29,009 nucleotides of DNA from Scatomorpha sp964535405. Lineage in GTDB: Bacteria > Bacillota > Clostridia > Oscillospirales > Oscillospiraceae. The notes below the pieces were generated by a model. It saw nothing but the letters and a program-made list of their open reading frames with translations. It was not told where the DNA came from and did not search any database. The stretch is taken from assembly GCA_964535405.1 (NCBI GenBank), contig CAZHUG010000029.1, forward strand, positions 1 through 29,009, given 5' to 3'. Position numbers and translations under genes: made by a program. This document shows positions 1 through 6,778 of this stretch, one piece after another; within the stretch, counting starts at the first letter, position 1, and each line of letters begins with the position of its first letter.

Positions 1-1
1 T

Positions 2-556
2 GTCCGCCTGACCGTCATCAGCGCCTCCGTGTTGGGTGATGAGACGATAGCGTCAAACCCGGCGGATCGCTGCTACCACTGCAAAAAGAAGATCTTCACC
101 GCTCTTATGGAGCGCGCCGTGGCAGACGGCTATGCTGTGGTGATCGACGGCACAAACGCTTCAGACGACTCGTCGGATAGACCTGGGATGCGCGCGCTCA
201 GGCAGCTCGGAGTTCTCTCCCCGCTGCGCGATTGCGGCATAACGAAGGCAGAGCTGCGCAAAAGAAGCGCCGAGGCCGGACTCTTCACCCACGACAAGCC
301 CTCATACGCCTGCCTCGCCACGCGCATACCCACAGGCGCGGTGATAAGAGCAGAGCAGCTCTCTGAGGTGGAGTCTGCGGAGGATGACCTGTTTCAAATG
401 GGCTTTTCGGACCTGCGCGTGCGCGTGGACGGTGACACGGCGAGGCTGGAGCTGCCGGCAGCGCAAATGTCCGAAGCAATAGAAAAGCGCGCTCAGATAT
501 GCTTTGCGCTCGGGAAATACTTCAGACATGTTGTTCTGGATTTGGAGGGAAGATGA
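2..556 (+). CDS. larE: LarE, ATP-dependent sulfur transferase of nickel-pincer cofactor synthesis (5' end outside window)
   Basis: The reading frame is open from base 2, so only the C-terminal part, about 184 residues, is visible. LarE is a PP-loop family enzyme that adenylylates and then thiolates the pyridinium carboxylates made by LarB. Seen here are the family motif NPADRCYHCKK near the left edge and KPSYACLATRIP about 75 residues later. The CxxC pair plus the Cys of ACLATR would give three conserved cysteines, the pattern I recall for [4Fe-4S]-type LarE proteins rather than the single sacrificial cysteine of the Lactobacillus enzyme; that assignment is an inference. The TGA stop directly abuts the larB start, and a GGAGGGA ribosome site for larB sits in the last codons, so larE, larB and larC form one operon. 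The N-terminal ATP-binding loop is outside the window. Confidence 0.9.
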   Translation, partial: VRLTVISASVLGDETIASNPADRCYHCKKKIFTALMERAVADGYAVVIDGTNASDDSSDRPGMRALRQLGVLSPLRDCGITKAELRKRSAEAGLFTHDKPSYACLATRIPTGAVIRAEQLSEVESAEDDLFQMGFSDLRVRVDGDTARLELPAAQMSEAIEKRAQICFALGKYFRHVVLDLEGR

Positions 557-1312
557 ATGAAAAAAAAAGACACTCTCGATATCCTGAGGGCTGTGAAATC
601 CGGGGAATTGTCGCCGGAGGACGCGCTGACGAGGCTCAAGATGGAGCCTTTCGAGGACATTGGCTTTGCGAAGGTTGATCACCATCGGGAACTGCGCCAG
701 GGCGTGGCGGAGGTCATTTACGGCGCCGGCAAGACGCCTGAGCATATTGGAAAGATAATCGGCTCTCTGCTGGGAAGCGGACAGAGCGCTGTTTTAACCA
801 CGCGCATGTCGCCCGAGGCGGCAGAGCATGTGCAAGGGCTTTATAAGCTCAGCTATGATCCAATTTCGAAGGTCGGAATCGTCGGCGACGTGCCCGAGCC
901 GGACGGAATCGGCAATATTGTCGTAGCGACAGGCGGCACGACTGATATCCCTGTTGCGGAGGAGGCGGCGCTGACGGCGCAGTATCTCGGCAATACTGTC
1001 ACGCGGCTGTACGATGTGGGTGTGTCCGGAATACATCGACTGCTCGAACATGCGGAGGAAATCATGACAGCACGCGTAATTGTCGCCGTTGCTGGCATGG
1101 AGGGCGCGTTGCCAAGCGTTATCGGCGGCCTTGCGGACTGTCCTGTGATCGCAGTGCCGACGAGCGTCGGCTACGGCGCGTCTTTTGGCGGCGTTGCGGC
1201 GCTTCTTGCGATGCTCAACTCCTGCGCCAGCGGCATGAGCGTTGTGAATATAGATAACGGCTTTGGCGCGGGTTATCTCGCCAGCATGATAAACCATCTG
1301 GAGGGCAAATGA
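557..1312 (+). CDS. larB: LarB, pyridinium-3,5-biscarboxylic acid mononucleotide synthase
   Basis: A 251-residue protein of the usual LarB length. LarB carboxylates nicotinic acid adenine dinucleotide and cleaves the phosphoanhydride, the first step of nickel-pincer cofactor synthesis. The N-terminal segment has the LarB-specific FEDIGFAKVDHHRELRQG and EVIYGAGKTPEHI blocks. The C-terminal half is a PurE-like (AIR carboxylase) domain with VVATGGTTDIPVAEEAALT and AVPTSVGYGASFGG. The ATG immediately follows the larE stop and is preceded by GGAGGGA at 544-550, which fixes the start. The stop overlaps the larC start by four bases (ATGA), indicating translational coupling. Nothing in the sequence looks degraded. 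Confidence 0.95.
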   Translation: MKKKDTLDILRAVKSGELSPEDALTRLKMEPFEDIGFAKVDHHRELRQGVAEVIYGAGKTPEHIGKIIGSLLGSGQSAVLTTRMSPEAAEHVQGLYKLSYDPISKVGIVGDVPEPDGIGNIVVATGGTTDIPVAEEAALTAQYLGNTVTRLYDVGVSGIHRLLEHAEEIMTARVIVAVAGMEGALPSVIGGLADCPVIAVPTSVGYGASFGGVAALLAMLNSCASGMSVVNIDNGFGAGYLASMINHLEGK

Positions 1313-2502
1313 TGAGGACGCTGTACCTTGATTGCGGCATGGGCGCGTCCGGCGACATGCTGATGGCCGCGCTTGCGGAGCTTTCCGGTGATGCGGGAGG
1401 CTTTATAGAGCGGCTGAACGCCCTGAATATTCACGGAGTCCACGCCGAGCTTGAGCGCTGCGAAAAATGCGGCATCCTCGGCAGTCATATAACTGTCCGT
1501 ATAAACGGAGTTGATGAGGAGCATTTGCATGACGACGGCGATTGTCACCAGCATCATCACCATCATCATGGCTCGGGACTTAACGATATATATGCGATTA
1601 TTGACGGCCTGGCGGTCTCTGAAGCTGTCCGAAAAAACGCCAAATCAGTGTATGAGCTCATAGCGACGGCGGAGTCTGAGGTACACGGCAGGCCGGTTCA
1701 TCAACTGCATTTTCATGAGGTCGGCGCGATGGACGCCGTGGCGGACATTGTTGGAGCGTGCATGCTTATGGAGGAGCTCGCGCCGGAGCGTGTGCTCGCT
1801 TCCCGGGTGCATGTAGGCTCGGGTCAGGTGAGGTGCGCGCACGGCATTCTGCCCGTTCCCGCCCCCGCGACAGCGCTTATATTGAAGGGCGTGCCGATCT
1901 ATGGAGGAGAGATTCGCTCGGAGCTGTGCACGCCGACAGGCGCGGCGCTTTTAAAGCATTTTGTGCAGAGCTTCGGCCCGATGCCGCCAATTACTGTGGA
2001 GAGCATCGGTTACGGCATGGGCAGCCGCGATTTTGAGGCTGCAAACTGCCTGCGCGCTTTTCTTGGCACCAGCGCCAAGGCGGCGGAGACCGTGAGCGAG
2101 ATATCCTGCAATCTCGACGATATAACGGCGGAGGAGCTGGGCTTTGTTCTGGAGCTTTTGCTCGATGCCGGTGCGCTTGACGTGTATACAATCCCGATCG
2201 GCATGAAAAAAAGCCGCCCGGGCACTCTTCTGTGTTGTATGTGCAGGCAGAGCGACACGCAGGACATGACAGAGCTGATCTTGCGGCATACGCCCACGCT
2301 GGGCGTAAGAATAAATCATTCCGAGCGCCGCACGCTGGAGCGCGAGGTCGAAACTGTACACACGGAGCTCGGCTCAGTGCGTGTGAAGCGCGCCTGTGGT
2401 ATGGGCATTGAAAAATGCAAGGCCGAGTATGAGGATCTGGCCCGCATCGCACGTGAGAATGGCCTGACTCTCGACGAGGTCAGGCAGACACTCGATATGT
2501 AA
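1309..2502 (+). CDS. larC: LarC, nickel insertion protein (cyclometallase) of the nickel-pincer cofactor
   Basis: A 397-residue protein in one uninterrupted frame, covering both the LarC1 and LarC2 parts. In Lactobacillus plantarum these parts are joined by ribosomal frameshifting, which is not needed here. LarC inserts nickel in a CTP-dependent step to finish the cofactor used by lactate racemase (LarA) and related 2-hydroxyacid racemases and epimerases. The N-terminus carries the family start LYLDCGMGASGDMLMAAL. Residues 74-87 form a histidine-rich stretch with six consecutive histidines, the usual nickel-handling region of this family. HFHEVGAMDAVADIVG and the C-terminal ISCNLDDITAEELGF block are also typical. 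It overlaps larB by four bases and ends at a strong hairpin terminator. No larA is present in the window. Confidence 0.95.
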   Translation: MMRTLYLDCGMGASGDMLMAALAELSGDAGGFIERLNALNIHGVHAELERCEKCGILGSHITVRINGVDEEHLHDDGDCHQHHHHHHGSGLNDIYAIIDGLAVSEAVRKNAKSVYELIATAESEVHGRPVHQLHFHEVGAMDAVADIVGACMLMEELAPERVLASRVHVGSGQVRCAHGILPVPAPATALILKGVPIYGGEIRSELCTPTGAALLKHFVQSFGPMPPITVESIGYGMGSRDFEAANCLRAFLGTSAKAAETVSEISCNLDDITAEELGFVLELLLDAGALDVYTIPIGMKKSRPGTLLCCMCRQSDTQDMTELILRHTPTLGVRINHSERRTLEREVETVHTELGSVRVKRACGMGIEKCKAEYEDLARIARENGLTLDEVRQTLDM

Positions 2503-2504
2503 TT

Positions 2505-2546
2505 AAAGGCCTGCGTATACTAAGCAGTATATGCAGGCCCTTTTCT
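2505..2546. terminator. Bidirectional terminator between larC and the convergent ATPase gene
   Basis: A 13-bp stem, 2508-2520 with 2527-2539 (GGCCTGCGTATAC with one G-T wobble), and a 6-base loop. CTTTTCTT follows on the + strand and TTTAATTAC on the - strand. It lies exactly between the two convergent stop codons. Confidence 0.85.
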
Positions 2547-3634
2547 TATTTTTTTGCGAGCCCCAGCAGCATAATCTCTTTCTTCGTTGCGGCAGTGAGC
2601 GCGGGAAAGTCAATGTGCGGATGATACAGCTCCTCAAGCTTGTCGTGAAGCGCCTTTGCAGCGGCGAGAGTCGCGATGGCGTTTTCGCTAAGCTCATTTG
2701 CAAGTTTCGCATCCGCTCGCAGTTCCGGCCTGAGCTCACGCATGCGCGCGGCATCCACGAGCCCATCCAGCCGCAGACGGCGGTAGGGCTTGAACGGAAG
2801 CTCAAACTCGTGACCATCGGCAAAATAGCCGAGGGAGAGTGAGGGAATAAAAAGCGCCTCAAGCTTATCAGGCGCCGATGATCTGGGGCAGGCGATGACA
2901 TCGACACCGCGCTCAACAGCCATCTGCAAAAGCTGCTGCAGGAACACGTCGGCAAGGCCCAGGCGGTCTTCAAGCACATAGATGCGCTCGCAGAGACTGC
3001 ACATAGTCTCGTGCAGCAGAACCCTGCCCTTGCAGCTGCAGGCGCTCACAAAACGACGGGTGACATGCCCGGGGGTGCCTCCTCGCCTTGCGCGCGGCAG
3101 CTCACGCTGGCCTGTGCTCACGGCGCGATGCCTGGCGGCATCGATATTCTCCGGCAGAAGATATGAGCCCTGACGCGCCGGTGCGGCCTTCTGCGCCGCA
3201 GCGAGATAGCTGTAGGCGCGGTCGTAGAGCCCGCGGTATTCGCGTGTCACAGACTCAAGCTGCCCACGAAGCGACTTTGCCGCATCGGTGTCGCAGAATT
3301 GGCCCAGATTTAGATAGTCACCGCTTGCGCCGAAGAATTTCGGATCCATGATGTGCGGTGAGGTTCCGTCGGCGTAGCCGATGCCAAGTGCGGGGATGTA
3401 AACCCCGTCGAGTGAATCGGGGTCGCCGGAACAGAGAATATATTCAACGTCATGCCCTGCCGCCTGTGCAGCGGAGCCCATTTTTTTCATAAAGCCCGAC
3501 TTGCCGCCGCCGGGACCGCCCTTGATTACACGAAGAAAATCGTGCTCACCGGCTGCAAAGCCGTCGTAGATCGAGTAAAACCCGTCCGCAGTGTTTGCGC
3601 CGAGAAACCATTGTGTTACAAGCTTTTTTTCCAT
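2546..3634 (-). CDS. P-loop ATPase of unknown role (PRK06851-like)
   Basis: A 362-residue protein. The opening WFLGANTADGFYSIYDGF and the Walker A motif GGPGGGKSGFMKK (about residues 39-51), followed by CSGDPDSLDGVYIPALGIGYADGTSPH, match a Firmicute family of cytoplasmic ATPases that I know only as uncharacterised (PRK06851-type). Such proteins are built from two related halves. In the second half the matching segment reads YVLEDRLGLADVFLQQLL, so the expected second Walker A is lost and only the N-terminal site should bind nucleotide. CPRSSAPDKLEALFIPSLSLGYF in this half repeats the SDPDSLDGVYIPALGIGY pattern of the first. The start ATG follows GCGAGG on the - strand. It is transcribed divergently from the HAD gene and ends at the terminator shared with larC. 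The biological role is unknown. Confidence 0.75.
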   Translation of the reverse strand: MEKKLVTQWFLGANTADGFYSIYDGFAAGEHDFLRVIKGGPGGGKSGFMKKMGSAAQAAGHDVEYILCSGDPDSLDGVYIPALGIGYADGTSPHIMDPKFFGASGDYLNLGQFCDTDAAKSLRGQLESVTREYRGLYDRAYSYLAAAQKAAPARQGSYLLPENIDAARHRAVSTGQRELPRARRGGTPGHVTRRFVSACSCKGRVLLHETMCSLCERIYVLEDRLGLADVFLQQLLQMAVERGVDVIACPRSSAPDKLEALFIPSLSLGYFADGHEFELPFKPYRRLRLDGLVDAARMRELRPELRADAKLANELSENAIATLAAAKALHDKLEELYHPHIDFPALTAATKKEIMLLGLAKK

Positions 3635-3687
3635 ATTTAAAACCTCGCTATTTCAATTTAGTATACTTTATGCAGCGACGGTGCAGA

Positions 3688-3716
3688 TTGACAATGTGGG
3701 TTTTGCGGGATATAAT
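3688..3716 (+). promoter_or_regulatory. Consensus sigma-A promoter of the HAD phosphatase gene
   Basis: TTGACA at 3688-3693, a 17-base spacer, and TATAAT at 3711-3716: a full consensus match. The transcript would start near 3723. The ribosome site GGAGAGG at 3723-3729 lies 8 bases before the ATG at 3738, so the leader is very short. Confidence 0.8.
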
Positions 3717-3737
3717 CCGGCAGGAGAGGTGAAAAAA

Positions 3738-4376
3738 ATGTATAAGTTAGTTTTATTTGATTTCGACGGCACGGTGTTTGATACTGGCGAGGGTGTTATG
3801 AAATGTGCCCAGTACGCGGCACAGGCCTTTGGATATGATGAGCCTGATTATAAAATGCTGCGCGGCTTTGTCGGTCCGCCGCTTTAGCGCTCGTTTATGA
3901 CTCGATATAATGTCGACGAGGAAACCGGGACCGCCATGATCGCGAAATACCGCGAGCGCTACAGTGACGTGGGGCTGAGCGAATGTGAGCTGTATCCCGG
4001 TGTTGTCGAGCTTGTAGGAAAACTCCGCGCCGCCGGCAAGACAGTCGCCGTTGCAACCGGCAAGCCCACGGTCTACACTCGCAATATACTCGAGGCAAAC
4101 GGACTTGGAGAGCTGTTTGACGATGTGCTCGGCTGTGAGCTTGACGGCACACGCTCACAGAAGTGGGAGGTCATCGACGTGCTGCTCGGCAGGTACGGGC
4201 GCGAGGGCGTCGTTATGATCGGTGACCGCGATAACGATGTGCTCGGTGCTAAGACCTGCAAGGTACCCTGCATCGGCGTCACCTGGGGCTATGCCGAGCC
4301 GGACGAGCTTATGAATGCAGGTGCGATGTGTCTCGTAGATACCGCTGAAGAGCTGGAAAATATCCTGTTGGGATAA
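3738..4376 (+). pseudogene. HAD-family phosphatase (phosphoglycolate phosphatase-like), interrupted by an in-frame TAG
   Basis: Read as one frame, this is a complete HAD hydrolase of about 212 residues with all four motifs: DFDGTVFDTG near the N-terminus, VAVATGKP (motif II), the lysine of SQKWEVID (motif III) and GDRDNDVLGA (motif IV). This resembles the Gph/PpaX phosphatases. A TAG at 3885-3887 interrupts the frame right after FVGPPL; the frame resumes with RSFMTRYN, matching the family block GPPLxxSF, so nothing but the codon itself is altered. A single base change from GAG, CAG or AAG would explain it. Possibilities are a recent point mutation, an assembly error, amber readthrough, or reinitiation at ATG 3897, which would lack the catalytic Asp. 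It has a full-consensus promoter, so it was expressed at least recently. Confidence 0.8.
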
Positions 4377-4384
4377 TATATCAC

Positions 4385-4413
4385 TTGACTCTATCCATAT
4401 AAGATATTATAAT
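4385..4413 (+). promoter_or_regulatory. Sigma-A promoter of dinB giving a predicted leaderless mRNA
   Basis: TTGACT at 4385-4390, 17-base spacer, TATAAT at 4408-4413. Transcription should begin about 7 bases downstream, at 4419-4421, which is the dinB ATG itself. No Shine-Dalgarno sequence precedes the ATG. Confidence 0.75.
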
Positions 4414-4433
4414 ATCTTATATGGATAGAGTCA
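4386..4433. repeat. 48-bp perfect palindrome covering the dinB promoter and start codon
   Basis: The 24 bases 4386-4409 are exactly reverse-complementary to 4410-4433, with no mismatch. The palindrome holds most of the -35 box, the whole -10 box (at its centre) and the first four dinB codons. As RNA it would fold into a long hairpin followed by UUUUA, so it could also terminate the upstream HAD transcript. It may alternatively be an operator. Confidence 0.9.
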
Positions 4434-5662
4434 TTTTACATTCAGATATCAATGCCTGCTTTGCCAATGTGGAGCTGCTTTTTAATCCTGAGCTGTGTGG
4501 AAAACCTGTAGCCGTGGGAGGGGACGAGGAAAAACGGCACGGGATAATCCTCTCTAAGACCGAGGAAGCCAAAAAAGCCGGGGTAAAGACAGCTATGACG
4601 CTCTGGCAGGCGCGGCAGTGCTGTCCTGAGCTCATAGTAGTGCCGCCTAACTTTGACAGGTATCTCTACTTTGCCCGGGAGGTTTCGTCTATATACGCGG
4701 ATTATACCGACAAGCGCGAGCCCTTCGGCATAGACGAGAGCTGGCTTGACCTGACCGGCTGCGTGGCTGTGCGCGACGGTCTGTCTGCTGCAAAGGAGAT
4801 AAGCGCGCGCGTTAAAAATGAGCTTGGTCTAACGGTGAGCATCGGCGTGTCCTGGAACAAGGTCTTTGCAAAGCTGGGCTCGGACCACAAGAAGCCGGAC
4901 GCCGTGACAGTGATTGACAGGGAAAACTACAGGACGCTGGTTTGGGCAAAGCCCGTGCGTGAGCTTTTGTACGTCGGCCCTGCGACAGGCAAAAAACTTG
5001 CGACACTGGGCATACACACGATCGGAGATCTGGCGAAGGCGGATGGGCAGATGCTGCGCCTGCGGCTTGGCAAGGCGGGAGTGGTTCTGCACAATTACGC
5101 AAACGGCATGGATGCCGCAGCGGTTTTGCGAGCGGGCGAGCTGCCGCCGGCAAAATCAATTGGCAACGGCACGACAACCTGCCGAGACATGAAAAGTGCG
5201 GGGGATGCCTTGCCTGTCATCATGAGTCTTGCAGAGAGCGTCGGCGCGCGCCTGCGCCATGCCGGAGTTCTGGCGGGCAGTGTGACTTTGGAGCTGCGAA
5301 CGGCGGAGCTTAGCTGGTCGAGCCACGGCAGGCAGCTCCACCACCCGACTGACTGCGACATGGAGCTTTTTGGCCTTGGTATGGATCTGCTGGCGGAGGC
5401 TCACCGCTGGCCCGCGCCGCTGCGCAGCCTGTCCCTGCGCGCCGAGCGGCTAATACCCATCGAAACGCCGGAGCAACTTGACTTTTTCACGGATTATAAA
5501 AAGCAAAAAACCCTCCGCAGTCTGGATGCGGCGGTAGACCGCCTGCGCGGGAAGTATGGCGCGGCAGCCGTGCGGCGCGGCGCAATTTTTGAGTCTCCCG
5601 AGATGGCTGTGTCGCCGGGTCAGCAGGAATATACCTTTGTGAAGAGCCTGGATCCGCATTGA
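4421..5662 (+). CDS. dinB: Y-family DNA polymerase IV (DinB)
   Basis: A 413-residue translesion polymerase that copies damaged DNA. The N-terminal palm motif HSDINACFANVE carries the first metal-binding Asp, and GIDESWLDLTG (about residues 103-113) carries the catalytic Asp-Glu pair. VSIGVSWNKVFAKLGSDHKKP is the usual DinB block, followed by a helix-hairpin-helix region (YVGPATGKKLATLGIHTIGDLA) and a C-terminal little-finger domain. The start is fixed by the conserved opening RVILHSD and by an in-frame TAA at 4400-4402. There is no ribosome site before it, and its sigma-A promoter is placed so that the transcript begins at the ATG. The gene is probably controlled through the palindrome that overlaps it. 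No LexA-type GAAC-N4-GTTC box is visible here. Confidence 0.93.
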   Translation: MDRVILHSDINACFANVELLFNPELCGKPVAVGGDEEKRHGIILSKTEEAKKAGVKTAMTLWQARQCCPELIVVPPNFDRYLYFAREVSSIYADYTDKREPFGIDESWLDLTGCVAVRDGLSAAKEISARVKNELGLTVSIGVSWNKVFAKLGSDHKKPDAVTVIDRENYRTLVWAKPVRELLYVGPATGKKLATLGIHTIGDLAKADGQMLRLRLGKAGVVLHNYANGMDAAAVLRAGELPPAKSIGNGTTTCRDMKSAGDALPVIMSLAESVGARLRHAGVLAGSVTLELRTAELSWSSHGRQLHHPTDCDMELFGLGMDLLAEAHRWPAPLRSLSLRAERLIPIETPEQLDFFTDYKKQKTLRSLDAAVDRLRGKYGAAAVRRGAIFESPEMAVSPGQQEYTFVKSLDPH

Positions 5663-5677
5663 GCCTTAAAATTGCCA

Positions 5678-5706
5678 TTGACAAATTTCTGGTGATGTGA
5701 TATTTT
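5678..5706 (+). promoter_or_regulatory. Sigma-A promoter of the SPFH/Arc operon
   Basis: TTGACA at 5678-5683, 17-base spacer, TATTTT at 5701-5706. The ribosome site GGAGG is at 5730-5734, 7 bases before the ATG at 5742. Confidence 0.7.
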
Positions 5707-5727
5707 TATGATATCATTTTGATATCA
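5698..5727. promoter_or_regulatory. Three TGATAT boxes at 11-bp spacing, a likely operator array
   Basis: TGATATTT begins at 5698, TGATATCA at 5709 and TGATATCA at 5720. The last two are perfect 8-bp palindromes, and the period is exactly 11 bases, one helical turn. The array covers the -10 box and the expected transcription start. A ribbon-helix-helix repressor is the natural candidate, and one is encoded in the same operon (inference). Confidence 0.6.
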
Positions 5728-5741
5728 CTGGAGGTAGACGG

Positions 5742-6761
5742 ATGGAGAAGAAAGATATAGTTGAAATTGAGCTGCAACCGAAAAATGGAATTGCGTGCCT
5801 GCTGCTTATAATTCTAGCACTTTTTGTATCGATAGCGATGATGGCCGTCGGAATAATGCTTATGGTGGACAGGACAGTTGCCTTTGGCGTCGTGCTGTTT
5901 ATTTTAAGCCTGGTACTTATGATAGGCTCGCTGATATTCTTCGGCGGACTCAAGAGCGTGCGCCCGAACGAGGCGCTGGTGCTCACGCTGTTCGGAAACT
6001 ACAAGGGCACGATAAAGACGGCAGGCTTTCATTTTGTGAACCCTTTCTGCTCGGTGATAAGCCCTGCCTATGACAAGGCTGCAAACGAGGCAACAAAGTC
6101 AGCCAAGGAGGCAGAGGCAAGGGGCGGCATGGACTTTCAGGTGGTCACCACCCGAAAGAGGATATCTCTCAAGACCATGACACTCGACAACGGCCGTCAG
6201 AAGGTCAATGATGTGCTTGGAAACCCGATCATAATCGGTGCGGTTGTCATCTGGCGCGTTGTTGATCCCACGGCTGCGGTGTTTAACGTGGAGGACTATC
6301 CGTCCTTCCTGTCTATACAGACGGACTCGACGATAAGAAACATCTCGCGCCTTTATCCCTATGATATATTCGACGAGGACGAGGGTGACGAGAGTGCGGA
6401 CGAGAAATCGCTGCGCGGCAGCTCGCTTGAGATTGCCGAGAAGATGTGCGTAGAGCTCCAAAAGCGCGTTGATGCCGCGGGTATTGAGGTTGAGGAGGTT
6501 CGCATAACGCACCTTGCATATTCCGAGGAAATTGCAGCCGCGATGCTCCAGCGTCAGCAGGCGACGGCGATAATCGCGGCCCGCCAGAAGATCGTTGACG
6601 GTGCTGTGGGCATGGTCAAGATGGCCATCGACAGACTCGGCGAGGACGAAATTGTGGTTCTGGATGACGAGCGCAAGGCGGCAATGGTATCAAACCTGCT
6701 TGTCGTGCTCTGCGGAAATAGAGACGCACAGCCCATTGTTAACAGCGGCTCGATTTATTAG
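5742..6761 (+). CDS. SPFH/Band-7 domain membrane protein
   Basis: A 339-residue protein with two hydrophobic segments near the N-terminus (about residues 17-40 and 47-68), then a stomatin/prohibitin (SPFH) domain starting at SVRPNEALVLTLFGNYKGTIKTAGFHFVNPF. The later part has RITHLAYSEEIAAAMLQRQQATAIIAARQKIV, the typical end of the SPFH domain and start of the coiled coil. SPFH proteins assemble into large membrane-bound oligomers that organise membrane microdomains and can hold proteases. A very acidic insert, DEDEGDESADEKS, lies about residues 208-220. GGAGG at 5730-5734 sets the start. The stop TAG is followed 17 bases later by the small Arc-like gene, so the two are an operon. The precise partner is unknown. 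Confidence 0.88.
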   Translation: MEKKDIVEIELQPKNGIACLLLIILALFVSIAMMAVGIMLMVDRTVAFGVVLFILSLVLMIGSLIFFGGLKSVRPNEALVLTLFGNYKGTIKTAGFHFVNPFCSVISPAYDKAANEATKSAKEAEARGGMDFQVVTTRKRISLKTMTLDNGRQKVNDVLGNPIIIGAVVIWRVVDPTAAVFNVEDYPSFLSIQTDSTIRNISRLYPYDIFDEDEGDESADEKSLRGSSLEIAEKMCVELQKRVDAAGIEVEEVRITHLAYSEEIAAAMLQRQQATAIIAARQKIVDGAVGMVKMAIDRLGEDEIVVLDDERKAAMVSNLLVVLCGNRDAQPIVNSGSIY

Positions 6762-6778
6762 CCGCGAGGAGGGTGACA

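Noticed and set aside
302..2452. Several open frames on the - strand opposite larE, larB and larC
   Set aside because: They are low-complexity Arg/Ala/His-rich translations without ribosome sites, lying opposite well-conserved genes; typical antisense shadows of GC-rich codons.
1309..2502. Programmed frameshift in larC as in Lactobacillus
   Set aside because: The whole protein is in one frame, so none is required.
3885..3887. Genome-wide reassignment of TAG to an amino acid
   Set aside because: The SPFH, Arc-like and dipeptidase genes all end sensibly in TAG, so only local readthrough or mutation fits.
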